Source of the DNA: Pollenia angustigena
Taxonomy: Eukaryota; Arthropoda; Insecta; Diptera; Polleniidae
Length of the DNA stretch: 64,000 nt
Assembly: GCA_930367215.1 (NCBI GenBank)
Contig: OV884060.1
Location: 176,091,253-176,155,252 of the forward strand
Direction of reading: 5' to 3'
The position numbers and the translations under genes are program-made. Positions 1-11,453 of the stretch are shown here, in pieces (positions within the stretch are counted from its first letter, which is position 1; each line of letters begins with the position of its first letter). The notes beneath the pieces were generated by a model, which saw only the letters and a program-made list of their open reading frames with translations, did not search any database and was not told the origin of the DNA.

Positions 1-1260
1 AATTTATCGATAACGTAACTCCTCTCTAAAAAATTTATCGATAACTTTAATTTTTTACTAAATAAATAATAGATAATTTCGATGGAAAACATTTCGATAA
101 CATTTCTTTTCTACAGAAAACTAATTGATGACATTAATTTATAGGAAATTTAGGAATTGATTTTTTAAAGAATGTGATAGATAACGTTATTTCTTTCAAA
201 AAAATTTGTCGATAATTTAATTTTCTGTAGATAATTTAACGCAATCTTTATTTTTATATAGAAAATTAAATAACAACTTCAACTTTCGATAGAAAACTTA
301 TCGATAATTTTTATTTTCTACAGAAAACTTATCGATGAGATTAATTTTCCAAAGAAAACTTACGAATAACTAATTTTCTAGTTTGCTCTAACCTTCAGTT
401 TCTATCGAAAACTTATCGATAACCATAATATTATATAGAAACTTAATTGACAACCGTTATTTTCTATAGAAAGTTTATAGATTGCTTTAATCCTATAAAG
501 ATAACTTAAATTTTTTTGAGAAAACCCATCGAAACATAAATTTTCTAGAGAAAATTCAGTAAAACTAAAATTTCTTAGAGACAATTTAACGATAACTTTA
601 ATTTTTTAAAGAAAATGTAGTAATAGCTTTAATTTTCAAAAAAAAATTAGCAATGCTTTTAATGTTCTTAAGAAAACTTATCGATAGGATTTTCTAACGA
701 AAATTCATCGATTAATTAATATGGATAATATACATTTCTCTTTATTTTTTTACAAAATTTATTAATAAATTAAATTTTATGTAGAAAATGTGTCGATAAC
801 TTAAATTGTATGTAGGAACATTATCGATAACTTTAATTTTCCATAACTTTAATTTTCCATTGAAAATTTATCAATTACTTTAATTTTCTAAAAAAAAATT
901 ATCAATAACTTATATTTTTTGTAGAAAATATATCAATAAATTTAATTTTATATTGAAAATTAATCGATAAATATAATATGCTATAGAAAACTTAACGATA
1001 ACTTCACCTTTCTATAGAAAGTTATCGATAAATTTAATTTTTTATAGAAACTTAACGCTAATTTTAATTTTCTATAGAATGTTTATCGATAAATTTCTTT
1101 TCTATATAAAATTCATTGATAACTTTAATTTTCTTTTCCTGGATTTTCTATAGATATTTTATTGAAAGCATACATTTTTCATAAAATATTAATCGATAAC
1201 TTTAATTCCGCAATATTTTTGAATTTCAATTAAAAATTTGTAGTAAGTTTTGGTTTTCTA
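1..1260. repeat. Degenerate ~31-bp ATCGAT minisatellite, block 1
   Basis: Tandem, diverged units of about 31 bp. Each has a palindromic half-site CTATAG followed by AAAATTTATCGATAA and a T-rich spacer. The same array resumes at 3785, 4990 and 6911, so this was one domain later split by insertions. Many units keep the exact 8-mer TATCGATA or the core CGATA. No reading frame survives. Confidence 0.85.
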
Positions 1261-1470
1261 TTGAAAATTTTTCGTTGTTGTGTGAGGCAGAAAATTTGCA
1301 GTTTATTTTTTTGCTTTTCCAAAAAAATATTTGAAAACCTTTTTCTTAAAAAGTATATATTTGGCCATGTTCCAGAAATCGAAATAAAGTGAAATTGAAA
1401 TCGAATGAGATTTTAAGTTCATTATTATTTACAAAATGACCGCAGTTTTTTCTGGTTTTAAAAGTTGTTA

Positions 1471-2653
1471 TGTACATTAGGGTGGCAGCTAAATTTCAAC
1501 TTTGGATTTTTAACATCTCCCGGGCGGAATATTGTGCCACATGGTCTAAAATTGATGTGGAAAAAATTTCAGCCAAATCGGATAACTTTTACCCCTGCCC
1601 CTTTGAGGTCAAAGTTCAAATAAGCACACATTAAAGATTTTTTGTTGCTCTTAATAACAGGTTTTTTAAATTTTTTTTCAAAAATTTTTATTCGACATCG
1701 CATTTTTGTTCTAAATTGGGGTAAAAAACTGGAAAAATGCAGTTTTTGGCCCTATTTGAGAGCATGATTAGTAGGGTGTCAGCTAAATTTCAACTTTGGA
1801 TTTTCAACATCTCCCGGGCGGAATATTGTGCCACATGGTCTAAAACTGATGTGGAAAAAATTTCAGCCAAATCGGATAACTTTAACCCCTGCCCCTTTGA
1901 GGTCAAAGTTCAAATGATAAAAAAAAAATCGAAAAAAAAATTTTTTGCTTGTATGGAAATTTTTTTTTTTTATCATTTGAGTTTGACCTCAAAGGGGCAG
2001 GGGTAAAAGTTATCCGATTTGGCTGAAATTTTTTCCACATCAGTTTTAGACCATGTGGCACAATATTCCGCCCGGGAGATGTTGAAAATCCAAAGTTGAA
2101 ATTTAGCTGACACCCTAGTAATCATGCTCACAAATAGGGCCAAAAACTGCATTTTTCCACTTTTTTACCCCAATTTAGAACAAAAATGCGATGTCGAAAA
2201 AAATTTTTAAAAAAAATTTAAAAAACCTGGTATTAAGAGCAACAAAAAATCTTTAATGTGTGCTTATCAAAACTAAAAAAAAAATTTTTTTGAACATTTT
2301 TTAGAGTAAGCCCCTAACAAGCCTCAAATTTTTTTTCAGAGTCACTTTTGAAACGGAAAATCTTGTCCGATCGAAATGAAATTTTTTGTTGTTAATAAGC
2401 TTATAAAGCTTACTAATATTAAAAAAAAAAAAAAAAATCGAAAAAAAAAATTTTTTGCTTGTATGGAATTTTTTTTTTTTTTTTTTTTTCATTTTAACTT
2501 TGACCTCAAAGGGGCAGGGGTAAAAGTTATCCGATTTGGCTGAAATTTTTTCCACATCAGTTTTAGACCATGTGGCACAATATTCCGCCCGGGAGACATC
2601 CATATTAATGCAAAAAAATTGCTCCATACATTTAGCTGCCCCCCTAATGTACA
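1471..2653. mobile_element. Palindromic DNA element (foldback-like), nested copies
   Basis: Both ends carry the inverted repeat TGTACATTAGGGnGGCAGCT, and the flanking TA on both sides fits a TA duplication. Inside, three further copies of the same arm (core CTCCCGGGCGGAATATTG) lie in alternating orientation, and the middle forms a long palindrome at 1620-2267. The 60-120-residue ORFs here all translate the arm and are not genes. It may be a Tc1/mariner-type non-autonomous element with an inverted second copy inside; the superfamily is inferred from the TA flanks only. Confidence 0.7.
1620..2267. repeat. Near-perfect ~325-bp-arm palindrome
   Basis: Sequence leaving the centre at about 1943 is mirrored on the other strand out to 'ataagcacacattaaag' (1620) and 'ctttaatgtgtgcttat' (2267). 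Differences are mostly in A/T homopolymer lengths. An inner pair of ends, TAGGGTGTCAGCTAAAT, sits at about 1772 and 2117. A transcript would fold into a long hairpin. Confidence 0.85.
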
Positions 2654-2659
2654 TATATC

Positions 2660-3610
2660 TAATTTGTACTCGCAAAATGAAATTGATTAGATGGAATATT
2701 TGTATGAACTTTCAGTACAGGGCCGTTTTTAAAATTTGCTCGATTTCAAATCCACTTCTTTTCAATTTCTAGAACATGCCCGATTATACATATATTTATT
2801 TTATATCTTTAATTGATTTCATATAGTTAATATTTCACCTGAACTCGGCAATGTGTCTCCGATGAAAAATTTCTACGACTTGCAATAATTATCGCAAACA
2901 ATTAAAAATTATGTCTTTCAAACAGATACTTTAGATATATAAACAATTGTTAGCAAATCAATAAAATAACAGCCTGTTAACAATTTAGAAAAGCAGCAAA
3001 ACTATTTTGAAAACAAACACTGAAAAACCAAAACATTGCGAAATAAAATTTTGTAAGCAGACTAACACGTACAATCAATTGTTTATTCTTCTGCCAGCTC
3101 ACCTTATTTGTTATACATTTTGTTTGTTTTTGCCTTAAAACCAAACACAGATACAAATTAGCACGCACACAATCATATAAAGTTGTAGTGGTTTGCAGTT
3201 AATTCATTCTGATTCTTGTAGCTTTTTATCTTATCGGGAATTTATGTTGTTACTTTTATCATTTGCAGCTGTTGTACTCGTTCGTATTCAGATAAGAAAG
3301 AAAAATATTTAATATTGGCCAATATCTTATTTTTTTATACACAAGCGACCGACTGACTGTTGAAATGCAAGAGATAGAGAACGAGAAAAAAGAGTCAATA
3401 AAAGTGTGAGGTTTGGTTAATTTTAAGTGCATAGAAGACATAAAATAAATAATTGAGGGTGTGAGTTGTTTAATAACTTTTGTACTTTGTCCACAAAGAA
3501 ATTTTAATATAGACCTATTTTTTATTAATCGGATTTTAATTTTATTATATAAATAATATTAATAATATTACAATCAGATATTAAATCAGTCCTAAATTAA
3601 TTTGTAAGAC
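2660..3610. other. AT-rich stretch, no feature recognised
   Basis: Short ORFs on both strands have no recognisable domain and AT-driven composition. No RNA gene, clear inverted repeat or repeat unit was seen. Confidence 0.5.
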
Positions 3611-3615
3611 TTTCG

Positions 3616-3750
3616 GCCTGTTTTTAGAAAACGTAAAAAAGTGAGTGAGTAAGAAATTATATTGAAAACAAAAACAAATTTTCATTTTTTATTGTTGTTT
3701 TCAATAAAATTACTCACTCACTCACTTGTTCACGTTTTCTAAAAACAGGC
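3616..3750. mobile_element. 135-bp hairpin MITE
   Basis: Termini GCCTGTTTTTAGAAAACGT and its reverse complement (ending 3750), followed inward by GTGAGTGAGT versus ACTCACTCAC. This gives arms of about 40 bp around an A/T-rich loop. Another element starting GCCTGTT lies at 16896. Confidence 0.75.
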
Positions 3751-3784
3751 AGTTTAACTGTAGAAAAGTTACTACATTAAGCCC

Positions 3785-4295
3785 ATACACTTTTGCTAGA
3801 CCTAAAAATTTTTAATAGCTTATGTTTTATATAGAAAGATCTTTAATAACTTTATTTATTATAGAAAATGTACCAATAACATTAAGTTTCTATAGAAAAT
3901 GTATAGAAAGCCTCAATTTTGTATATGCAATTTATCGATAATATCAACTTTATTAAAAATTTTCGATAACATAAAACATAAACATTTTTCGATAACAGAA
4001 AAGATATTGAAAACATTAATAACCTTTAGAAAACTTATCAATAGCATTAATTATCTATTAAAAATGTATCGATTACATTAATTTTTAAGAGAAAATTTAT
4101 CAAAAGCATAAATTATTTTTTTAAATGTTATCAATAGTACCAATTTTCCATAAAAAATGTATCGATAACACCAGCTTTCTATAAAAAATTTATCGATAAC
4201 ATCAATTTCCAATAGGAAATTAATTCAATAGAAAATTTATCAAAAACATTAATTTCACTATAGAAATTTTATCGAAAACATTAATTACACAGCCC
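3785..4295. repeat. ATCGAT minisatellite, block 2
   Basis: Same ~31-bp family as the start of the window, with runs of 'atcgataacat' and 'tatagaaaa' words, many mutated to ATCGAAA. Confidence 0.8.
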
Positions 4296-4299
4296 GACT

Positions 4300-4640
4300 G
4301 TAACTCTGTCATTTCTTGACCAATGTTTACAAACGACCCATGGTTATCTTAGAAATTTTATAACCTTTTACTAAAAAGAAAGAAATGCATAATCTGTTTA
4401 CAATTGTTGAAGATATTTGCATTTCAGTCACATCATCTTTTTTAAAAACACAAATAAACTATATCATGAAAACTAGAGCTGATAGAGACAAACTGATTAC
4501 AGATTTGAATTCAGCGCACCAAAATTAACTAGAATCAGTTGATAAATTCAAAGAAGCAAATTGAGTGTTGGCCTGTGTTATCTATACAACTTCATCCCTA
4601 GCAACAATTTTCTATAGTAAATGTATCGAAATCATAAATT
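4300..4640. other. Non-repeat spacer inside the minisatellite
   Basis: Sequence unlike the flanking array and with no inverted ends visible. It has no ORF of note, and the array resumes faintly at about 4600. Confidence 0.4.
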
Positions 4641-4644
4641 TGTC

Positions 4645-4990
4645 TAGAGGTTAGGTTAGAGTGGCCGGTCACAAGGACCACGCATAGACCAAGTAGGTCC
4701 CTAGCTTTACCACGTTGTTCGATAGTCCACAGAAGAATGTCAGAAAAAAGTCATTCCGATGTAATGGTACTCAGAGTACCCACACACTCTTGACGAATGC
4801 CAGGAGTCTGATTAACCCAATTCCGGAGACTTCCCCGAGACCTTGGAAGTAATGATCTCCCACACAATTTGCCCTGGAGCGCACGAGTGCTGGACAGTAG
4901 TAGAGTAAATGCTCCACTGTCTCCTTTTCCCCTGGTACCCCACAGAATCTACAATTGTCACTATTTAACCTATCTAAATCTAGAACGTTA
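4645..4990 (-). mobile_element. 3' end of a Jockey-like non-LTR retrotransposon
   Basis: On the minus strand a LINE C-terminus is followed by a short 3' UTR ending in CTAACCTAACCTC, next to minisatellite DNA. It is heavily 5'-truncated, as is common for LINE copies. The similar tail at 26822-26840 suggests the same clade. Confidence 0.75.
4771..4986 (-). pseudogene. LINE ORF2 C-terminal zinc-knuckle fragment
   Basis: An open minus-strand frame of about 71 codons ends in TGA at 4771. It contains CRFCGVPGEKETVEHLLYYC, the C-x2-C...H-x4-C knuckle that follows RNase H in Jockey-type ORF2 proteins, then CPALVRSR and VGDHYFQGLGE. There is no start codon; it is only the tail of a protein that normally runs near 900 residues. 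Family assignment rests on this pattern. The element is dead for lack of the reverse transcriptase and endonuclease. Confidence 0.75.
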
Positions 4991-5352
4991 AGTGTGTTTA
5001 GAAAATTTTAATTATCTCTAAACCTTTATCAATAACAGCAATTTTTTATAAAAAATGTATCGATAACATAAGTTTTCTCTAGCAATTATATCGATAACAT
5101 CAATTCTTATAGAACAAATATTGATAACATAAATTTTCAATAGAAAATTTATCGAAAACATTAATTTTCTATAGAAAATTTATCGAAAACATTATTTTTC
5201 AATAGAAAATTTATCGAAAACATCAACTTTCGATAGAAATTTTATCGAAAACAATATTTATCTGTATAAAATTTATCGAAAGCATTAATTTTGTATAGAA
5301 AATTTGTAACATATATAATTTTTCTTTAGAAAAATAATCGATAACATTATTT
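4990..5352. repeat. ATCGAT minisatellite, block 3 (best preserved)
   Basis: Between about 5130 and 5250 successive units TTATCGAAAACATTAATTTT + CTATAGAAAAT repeat with an exact 31-bp step, which defines the period of the family. Confidence 0.85.
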
Positions 5353-6910
5353 TTATACCCTCCACCACAATTAGTTGTGAAGAGGGTATATTCAGTTTGT
5401 CATTCCGTGTGAAACTTTTTTACTATTCATCTCAGACCCTATAAAGTATATATATTCTGGGTCCTTGAGTAATTTTAAGTCGATTTAGCCATGTCCGTCT
5501 GTCTGTCCGTCTGTTGAAAACACGCTCACTTTCGAAAAACTCAAAAGAAATCAACAAACTTGGTGTCAAATTGCTTGTAGTTATCCTAAGCAGTTTGGGA
5601 TTGAAATTCAGCAAAATCGGTTCAATAGGATCTGAGCTATGAATCAAAATGTGGAACCACCATCTAAAAAAAATTGATAATTTTGTTACAAAAACTAACA
5701 TAAATGGTGGAAAAATGCACAGAATGATATAAGATTTCGCAACAATTCGTTTTATTCAACTGGAAATCACGCTGTGAAATTTCGTGAAGATCCGTCAATA
5801 ATTTACCCTAGGCCCCATATAAGCCCTACTCCCGGAAAACAGTATATTAAGCCTAAAACCCTAACTAACAATGCTATCATTACAAATTTTGGCAAGTCAC
5901 AGTTACATAGGACTAGAAATTAAACTGTTAAGTTTCGTGAAGATCGGTCCATAATTTACCATAGGCCCCATATAAAACCTACTTCCGGAAAACAACTTAG
6001 TACGCCTAAAAACGTAAAAAAATAATGCTATCATAACAAAATTTGGTACATCAAAGTTTTATTGGACAAGAAATAAAATTGTGTTATTTCGTGAAGATCG
6101 GTCCATAACTTACCCTGGGCCCCATATAAACCTAACTCCCGGAAAACAGTTTAGTACGCCTAAATCCGTAAAAAATAATGCTATCATAACAAAATTTGGT
6201 ACATCAAAGTTTTATAGGAAAAGAAATAAAACTGTGTAATTTCGTGAAGATCGGTCCATAATTTACCCTGGGCCCCATATAAACCCTACTCCCGGAAAAC
6301 AGTTTAGTACGCCTAAAACCGTAAAAAATAACGCTAGCGTAACAAAATTTGGTACGTCACAGTTTTTTAGGACAAGAAATAACACTGTGAAATTTCGTGA
6401 CGATCGGTCCATAATTTACCTTGGGCTCCATAAAAACCCTACTACCGGAAAACAGTTTAGTACGCCTAAAACCGTAAAAAATAATGCTATCATAACAAAT
6501 TTTGGCTCGTCACAGTTTTATAGGACTATAAATGATACTGTGAAATTTCGTGAAGATCGGTACATAATTTACCCTAGGCCCCATAGAAACCATACTCCCG
6601 GAAAACAGTTCAGTACACCTAAAACCATAATTAATAATGCTATCATAACAGAAATTGGTACGTCACAGTTTTAAAGGACTAGAAATGACGCTGTGAAATT
6701 TCGTGATGATCGGTCCATAATTTACCCTAGGCCCCATATAAACCCTTCTACCGGAAAACAGTTTGGTTGCCTTAAACCATAATTAATAACAAATCGTCAC
6801 AGTTTAAGATAATAATAACATCATACAGATATTACTCCTTAAACATTCGAACTGTCGGTGGAGGGTATCAAAGATTCGGCACAGCCGAATATAGCACTCT
6901 AACTTGTTTA
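5353..6910 (+). mobile_element. Family-T dispersed repeat, complete copy
   Basis: Head: ACCCTCCACCACAATTAGTT and GAGGGTATATTCAG, then a stretch with 'tagccatgtccgtctgtctg'. The middle is a 153-bp tandem array. Tail: GGTGGAGGGTATCAAAG, then a stem-loop ATTCGGC-ACA-GCCGAAT and CACTCTAACTTGTTT. The same head and tail occur inverted at 46115 and 40193. No protein frame survives. Repeats of this style are common in fly genomes; the 3' stem-loop could indicate a Helitron-like origin, but I see no conserved TC/CTRR ends, so the class is open. Confidence 0.75.
5782..6780 (+). repeat. Seven tandem 153-bp units inside family T
   Basis: The word TCGTGAAGATC or a variant starts at 5782, 5935, 6089, 6242, 6395, 6548 and 6701, a 153-154-bp step. 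Units share 'ggccccatataaaccctact', 'ccggaaaacagttt' and 'caaattttggtacgtcacag'. Because 153 is divisible by three, long pseudo-ORFs arise; they are not genes. Confidence 0.9.
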
Positions 6911-7330
6911 ATAGAAAATTTATCAAATTAGCAATATTTTTTCTGCTGAAAATTTTTTTAATTTATTTAAGGAAAATTATTCGATAAAAACCTTATCGAG
7001 TCTTTTTCTTCTGGTAACTTTAATTTTTTATTTTCCTTAATAAATCTCGATAACTTTATTTTGTTTATAAAATGTTGTTAATTACACCATTTTCTTTCGG
7101 AAAATATTTTAACCTACAATTTTAAAGAAAGCTGACAATTATCGATAACATTAAGAACTTATGTATATTATTGTAATTATTAGCTAAAATTTGCTGCTTT
7201 AATTTTTAAGATGCCTCAAATTATTTGTCGAAATTTTGTTGATTTTGTTTGAATTATTTTATTTGGCTTTTTACAAAAAATATTTCGATAACTTTAAATT
7301 TAGAGTAGATTTATCGATTTTGATTATGGA
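6911..7330. repeat. ATCGAT minisatellite, decayed edge
   Basis: Weaker, more diverged units (ATTCGATAA, TTATCGAT) continue the array beyond the family-T insertion and fade by about 7330. Confidence 0.6.
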
Positions 7331-8500
7331 TCAGTTTTAACAAAAAAAAAAAAATGATCTCTATAACCATTTTTTATTTGAATTTTTTTAAAATCTAAAT
7401 AACAAGATTTATTTTTTTAAGATTTATGTGTCTCCACCTTAAGACCTTTTAAATGATCATCACTTGGTGGATATTGTCTTTGGCTCTGTTAATAAATATT
7501 CTTTACAAAATGTCTTAAATTTCTTTAATTGCCTTCAGTGCATTTTTCGATACACCCTCCCCGTTCGCAAACACTGAAACGATCAATATCTGTTCTAAAA
7601 ATACACTGTGATTAAATTTACCTTCCCTTTAAGAAGTTTTCTATTTTTAGTGGAATTATTCAACATTTTAAGTTTCGCATTCGAAAAAAAAACACAAATA
7701 TGTATTCATGTCACAATTTAAAATAAAAAACAAAAAAATACCAGTTCAAATATTTAATCTTAATTGATTTCTTTTAAATAAATCACATTTTGTTTTATAA
7801 GATCTAGACAAATACTGATTTATACCTTTCAAATTACGGTGTCTTTGAAGTACAATTAGGTTTTAGTTGAACCGTTAGAATCTTTTAAAATTTCGAAAAT
7901 TATTTATTTATTTTTGTCTTTAATTGTAAACTTGAGATCTCCTGATCATGCGTGTAAAGCAATTTTATTTAAAATTCATTGTTAGTAGAAAAAATATTCT
8001 GTTATTATTGATTATGAATTAAAACAAATATTTGTCATGTTGTTTGAATATTTAAATATTTTTTCTTATTTTTTGATTTGTTTACATTTTGAAATAACGA
8101 CAACAACAAGCAGACAAGACAAAAGCATTGTGTTTACACACTTCTCCCATGTATTTTGACATGTCTGAATGTCAATGCGAATGCCGAAGTACTGTCACTT
8201 ACAATTAATATTCTTAGAACATCATGTTGTTTTTTTTTTTTTACTCTTTTATTTATAATAAAATTATTTTATTATTTTTATTTGATCTTGTATGTGAGTT
8301 TTTCTAATATTTGTATTCGAGTACAGTTATGAATTTACAAATCGATTTAACAACGTGTGGACATAATTGGAGAATTATGTAGATGTCGTTAATTATGTTT
8401 TATTTTGTTGCTTAAAAAATTAGTTAAAAATGTTAAAGGTTAAGGCATCCGCCCAGTAAAAAATTTTATATACACAAACTTAGTCGCTTGGAGTGTCAAA
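7331..8500. other. AT-rich stretch, nothing recognised
   Basis: Long A/T tracts and no ORF of recognisable type. No inverted ends or repeat units shared with the rest of the window were seen. Confidence 0.5.
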
Positions 8501-9435
8501 TCTTTATATATAAAAGAGTTGCGTGAGTGACTGACTCATTCATCATTGCCCAGCCCAAACCGCTGACCCTAGAAACTTGAAAATTGGACTAGCGATTGGT
8601 CACTCCCCAAATCGATCCAATAAGACGGGATTTTTCAAAATTCGAATGTTTAGGGGGTAAAAACGGGAAAATTAAGGTAATAATTATCGTTGTTCTTTAG
8701 AAAAATGCGCGGCCAGGTGACTGGTACTTTTTTTAAATTCGGCCCTATTAGGGAGTAAACGGGTAATAAATGGGGTCTAATCACCGCATACGATATCGAG
8801 CAAAATTTATCGGAATTATTTATTTTGGTATCATGAAAGTCGATATCAAATGAAAATTATGGAATTTGAAATAATAGCTTTCGTTATCGAGTAACTAGAC
8901 ATTACATTCATCGAGTTTTCATTCGATACGTCAGTGTCTGTCGTATGCAAAAACATTCGATAGTTTATTCGATACGATAGTATCGAATGCGGTGATAAGA
9001 CCCCTGAATTTTATTACTATTTTGCCATCTTTTGAACCAATGAACATAGAATACCATATTCGAAACTTATCAAAAAAAAAAAATACGTATAATAATTTGG
9101 TACTTTTTTTGAAATTCGAACATTTAAGGGGTGAAAATCGTAACTATTTTTTGTACTTTTTTTACAAAACATTTCCATTCATTGACATATTCGTAGTAAA
9201 TTATGGGCTACCACTACAATACTGAAATTTTTGACACTTTAATGGGGGAAAAATATAGCACCCAAAATAGGAAATAAGTGAAATTTGGCATTTTTCGTAA
9301 GCTTTTTGGTTCTACTAAAGTAGCGGGTTAAATGCTAGAATTTAAACAAGTTTAAACCTAGAAAAATAAGCTTTGGCATAAAAATATGTCCACGAAGAAA
9401 AAGGAGACGCTAACGAAGTAGCGGGTGTATGCTAG
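8501..9435 (+). mobile_element. Non-autonomous Helitron
   Basis: Starts with TC (TCTTTATATATAAAAGAG) and carries 'gtgactgactcattcatcat' and 'cccagcccaaaccgctgacc', words typical of insect Helitrons. It ends with GAAGTAGCGGGTGTATGCTAG, i.e. a CTAG terminus. The base before the start is A and the base after the end is T, matching Helitron insertion between A and T. It encodes no Rep/helicase and is lengthened by a nested MITE. Confidence 0.8.
8772..9004. mobile_element. 233-bp MITE inside the Helitron
   Basis: Termini GGGGTCTAATCACCGCAT at the left and the inverse of GGGGTCTTATCACCGCAT at the right. The interior has several 'atcgaatg/cgatac' words. Helitron sequence continues on both sides, so this insertion is the younger event. 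Confidence 0.75.
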
Positions 9436-9589
9436 TTCTATATAAAAAGATTGATAGCCAAAAAAACTCACTCCGATTCATACACATACATATTTCGGTA
9501 TCTCAAAATGTCTCTTTCTTACAGCCCTGAGAGCGGGCATTAGTAGTAAAAGTGAAATTTAAAACTAACTTTTTCTATAGCTTAAAAGC

Positions 9590-9960
9590 AAAATTTCAGA
9601 AATGCTCAATCCCCTTTAAAGGTTTGAAGGTTTTATTTCGAGCGGCTTTCAATTTCCTTGCTTTTAAATGAACCCGGCTTCTTGCAACCGTTTTGAAATG
9701 ACTGCTTTAGTGGCCCCCAATGATTTTGCAAGATCCTCTAAATCTGACATAAACTTCATTAAGTAATGTGTTAAATTCCTCATCTTCAAATTTTGAGTTT
9801 GACTTGTGTGGCCGCCATTGTCCTTAATGTCAAAATCACCATTTCAGATCTGGAGAAAATCTTCAGCACATTCAAATCGAAATGAACAAGCTTCGGTGAG
9901 CTTTCATTTTGTTTTAGTTGCACTCTTTTTAATTAAATAATTGAAGGAAAACTTTCCGCA
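9590..9960 (-). pseudogene. Degenerate mariner transposase, N-terminal part
   Basis: Read on the minus strand across frameshifts: 'F-D-LKDNGGHTSQ', then acidic 'NLKMRN', then 'DLAKSLGATKAVISKRLQEAG'. This matches the order in mariner transposases of a linker and the second helix-turn-helix of the DNA-binding region (pattern LAExLGVSQxAVSxRLxxMG). The catalytic half is missing. It is broken by stops and frame changes; identification is from the motif order only. Confidence 0.65.
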
Positions 9961-10194
9961 AATGATGTTTGGTGGGCACAAAATTGAACATTTACGTATA
10001 ATAACTAAGTGAGAATAAACAAGAAACTAAAGGCGGCCAAGCCCGACCATTTAGTACACTACACAAACTTTCGAGATTGCATCCCATTTGGGACCCATGT
10101 ACAATCATGGATCCGGCAAAACAAAACTAGTTTATGAGGTTATAAGATTCATGAAAGGAAAGATAATTGTTACAAAACTAGCCATGTGGAGTGC

Positions 10195-10245
10195 CCCGGT
10201 AGGCTAGCTGGAAGTGAGATAGTATATCAGCGCCGGGGGAAAATA
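10195..10245 (+). mobile_element. tRNA-derived SINE, 5' fragment
   Basis: GTGCCCCGGTAGGCTAGCTGG and AGTATATCAGCGCCGGGG match the head of the SINE seen at 16617 and, inverted, at 32757. It is cut off before the B-box-like segment. Confidence 0.55.
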
Positions 10246-10486
10246 TAAAAAAAAAATTTTGTTCGGCTTGTGGCTGATTCTGGTTTATTTCAATACTTTA
10301 TATAAAGGGGATCTATCATATTGACGTGGTTCACTCGGTACAATATCTGCGACAGCCATTATATTAACCGGAATGTTAATATAATTATAAATGAATGTGT
10401 CCATTTAAGTTACCTGTATGTTTGACCATGAACCGGTACCTACCACTTAAACTGCCCCGTGGCAAGTTTCGTGTTAGTTCCACTTC

Positions 10487-10736
10487 CCCTGGAGATTGTT
10501 CCATGACACGTAGATTTTCGGGAATGTTCTCACAATCGCGATTCTGACTTGAAATCGCACAAAAGGGTTTCTGCCAATCGCAATCGCAAGAAGTTTGGCG
10601 ACTTCAAATTGCAAAAGTATGCCCAAAGGAACTATGGCAGATTGCAAGCAAAACGCACTAGTTTCTGAATACCGTAAAATATATCTGGCGTTTTGCGATT
10701 TAAAATCGTGCGATTCTCAGTACATGGCAGATTTTA
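10487..10736 (+). repeat. Family-E element, copy 1
   Basis: Rich in GCGATT/AATCGC words with inverted ends (TGACTTGAAATCGCA versus TGCGATTTAAAATCG). A second, inverted copy at 23895-24505 carries the family-C insertion, so this copy shows the uninterrupted arrangement (gcaaaagtatgcccaaagga). Confidence 0.6.
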
Positions 10737-11040
10737 AAAGAAGTCGCTAAATTTTATATGAATACCAAGTTTGAAAGGGAAGTTATTGCTTTTAATGGGA
10801 AATGTGGTCAAATATGGACCGATTTCAAACAAATTTGGGACCAAATGATATTTAAAAACCAACATGATAAGATAGTTTATGAACTTTTCGGGAAAAAAGT
10901 TTTTATGGGGGCAATACGAAATTATGGACAGATTCTCGCCTTAGGACAATTGAAACGTATATACCAAATTTCATCGAAATATCTTTAAAATTGCGAACTG
11001 TAATTTTCGCACAAGCTTACTTGGGCAGACAGCAGCATGG

Positions 11041-11453
11041 ACGGGGAGATAAAGCCTTTTTTGTTTTTTTTTTTTTTTTCATTTAAATGGGAGATAAAGC
11101 CATCATGGCCTTAGCTCACATTAGCAATATTAGAGAATGGCTTTATCTCTCATTTCAGTTCCGGAGACACTTAAGTTAAGAGTTGAAATCTGGCTTCGAA
11201 TACTTAAGTTTTTCTGCGTGACGGCCTGCGGCCGTGCTAAGGGATTTTTTCCTCCAGTAGGACGCGGCAGGTTTTTCAATGAAAAAATATGGCTTTATCT
11301 CTCATTTGCGAAAAAATATGGCTCAATATTTCAATATTTGGGCAATAGGGCCATTATGGATTTATCTCCCATTCAATTGAGTAATAATGCCATCATGGCC
11401 TTATCTACCATGGTTTTAAAGCACCCCCCCCCCACCCCCCCCCCCCCCCCCGG
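11041..11453. mobile_element. Comb-like inverted element with GAGATAAAGCC words
   Basis: Words GGGAGATAAAGCCAT...ATGG at the left are mirrored by ATGGCTTTATCTCTCAT and CCATGATGGC at the right, interspersed along the element. It sits inside family B (flanks 'gcagcatggacgg' and 'ttagatcaactcag'). It ends in a long C-run. Ends and TSD are not resolved. The design resembles the comb elements at 21189-23620 but the words differ. Confidence 0.5.
11424..11452. repeat. 29-nt C-run (one A)
   Basis: Twenty-eight Cs with a single A at 11434, in otherwise AT-rich DNA. The minus strand is G-rich and could form a quadruplex. Confidence 0.95.

Noticed and set aside
2301..2675. 124-codon minus ORF and the similar 89-codon ORF at 1737
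   Set aside because: Both translate the inverted arm of the palindromic element; the shared peptide reflects repeated DNA, not a protein family.
6387..6674. 95-codon ORF
   Set aside because: It spans two 153-bp tandem units; frame openness comes from a period divisible by three and no protein motif is present.
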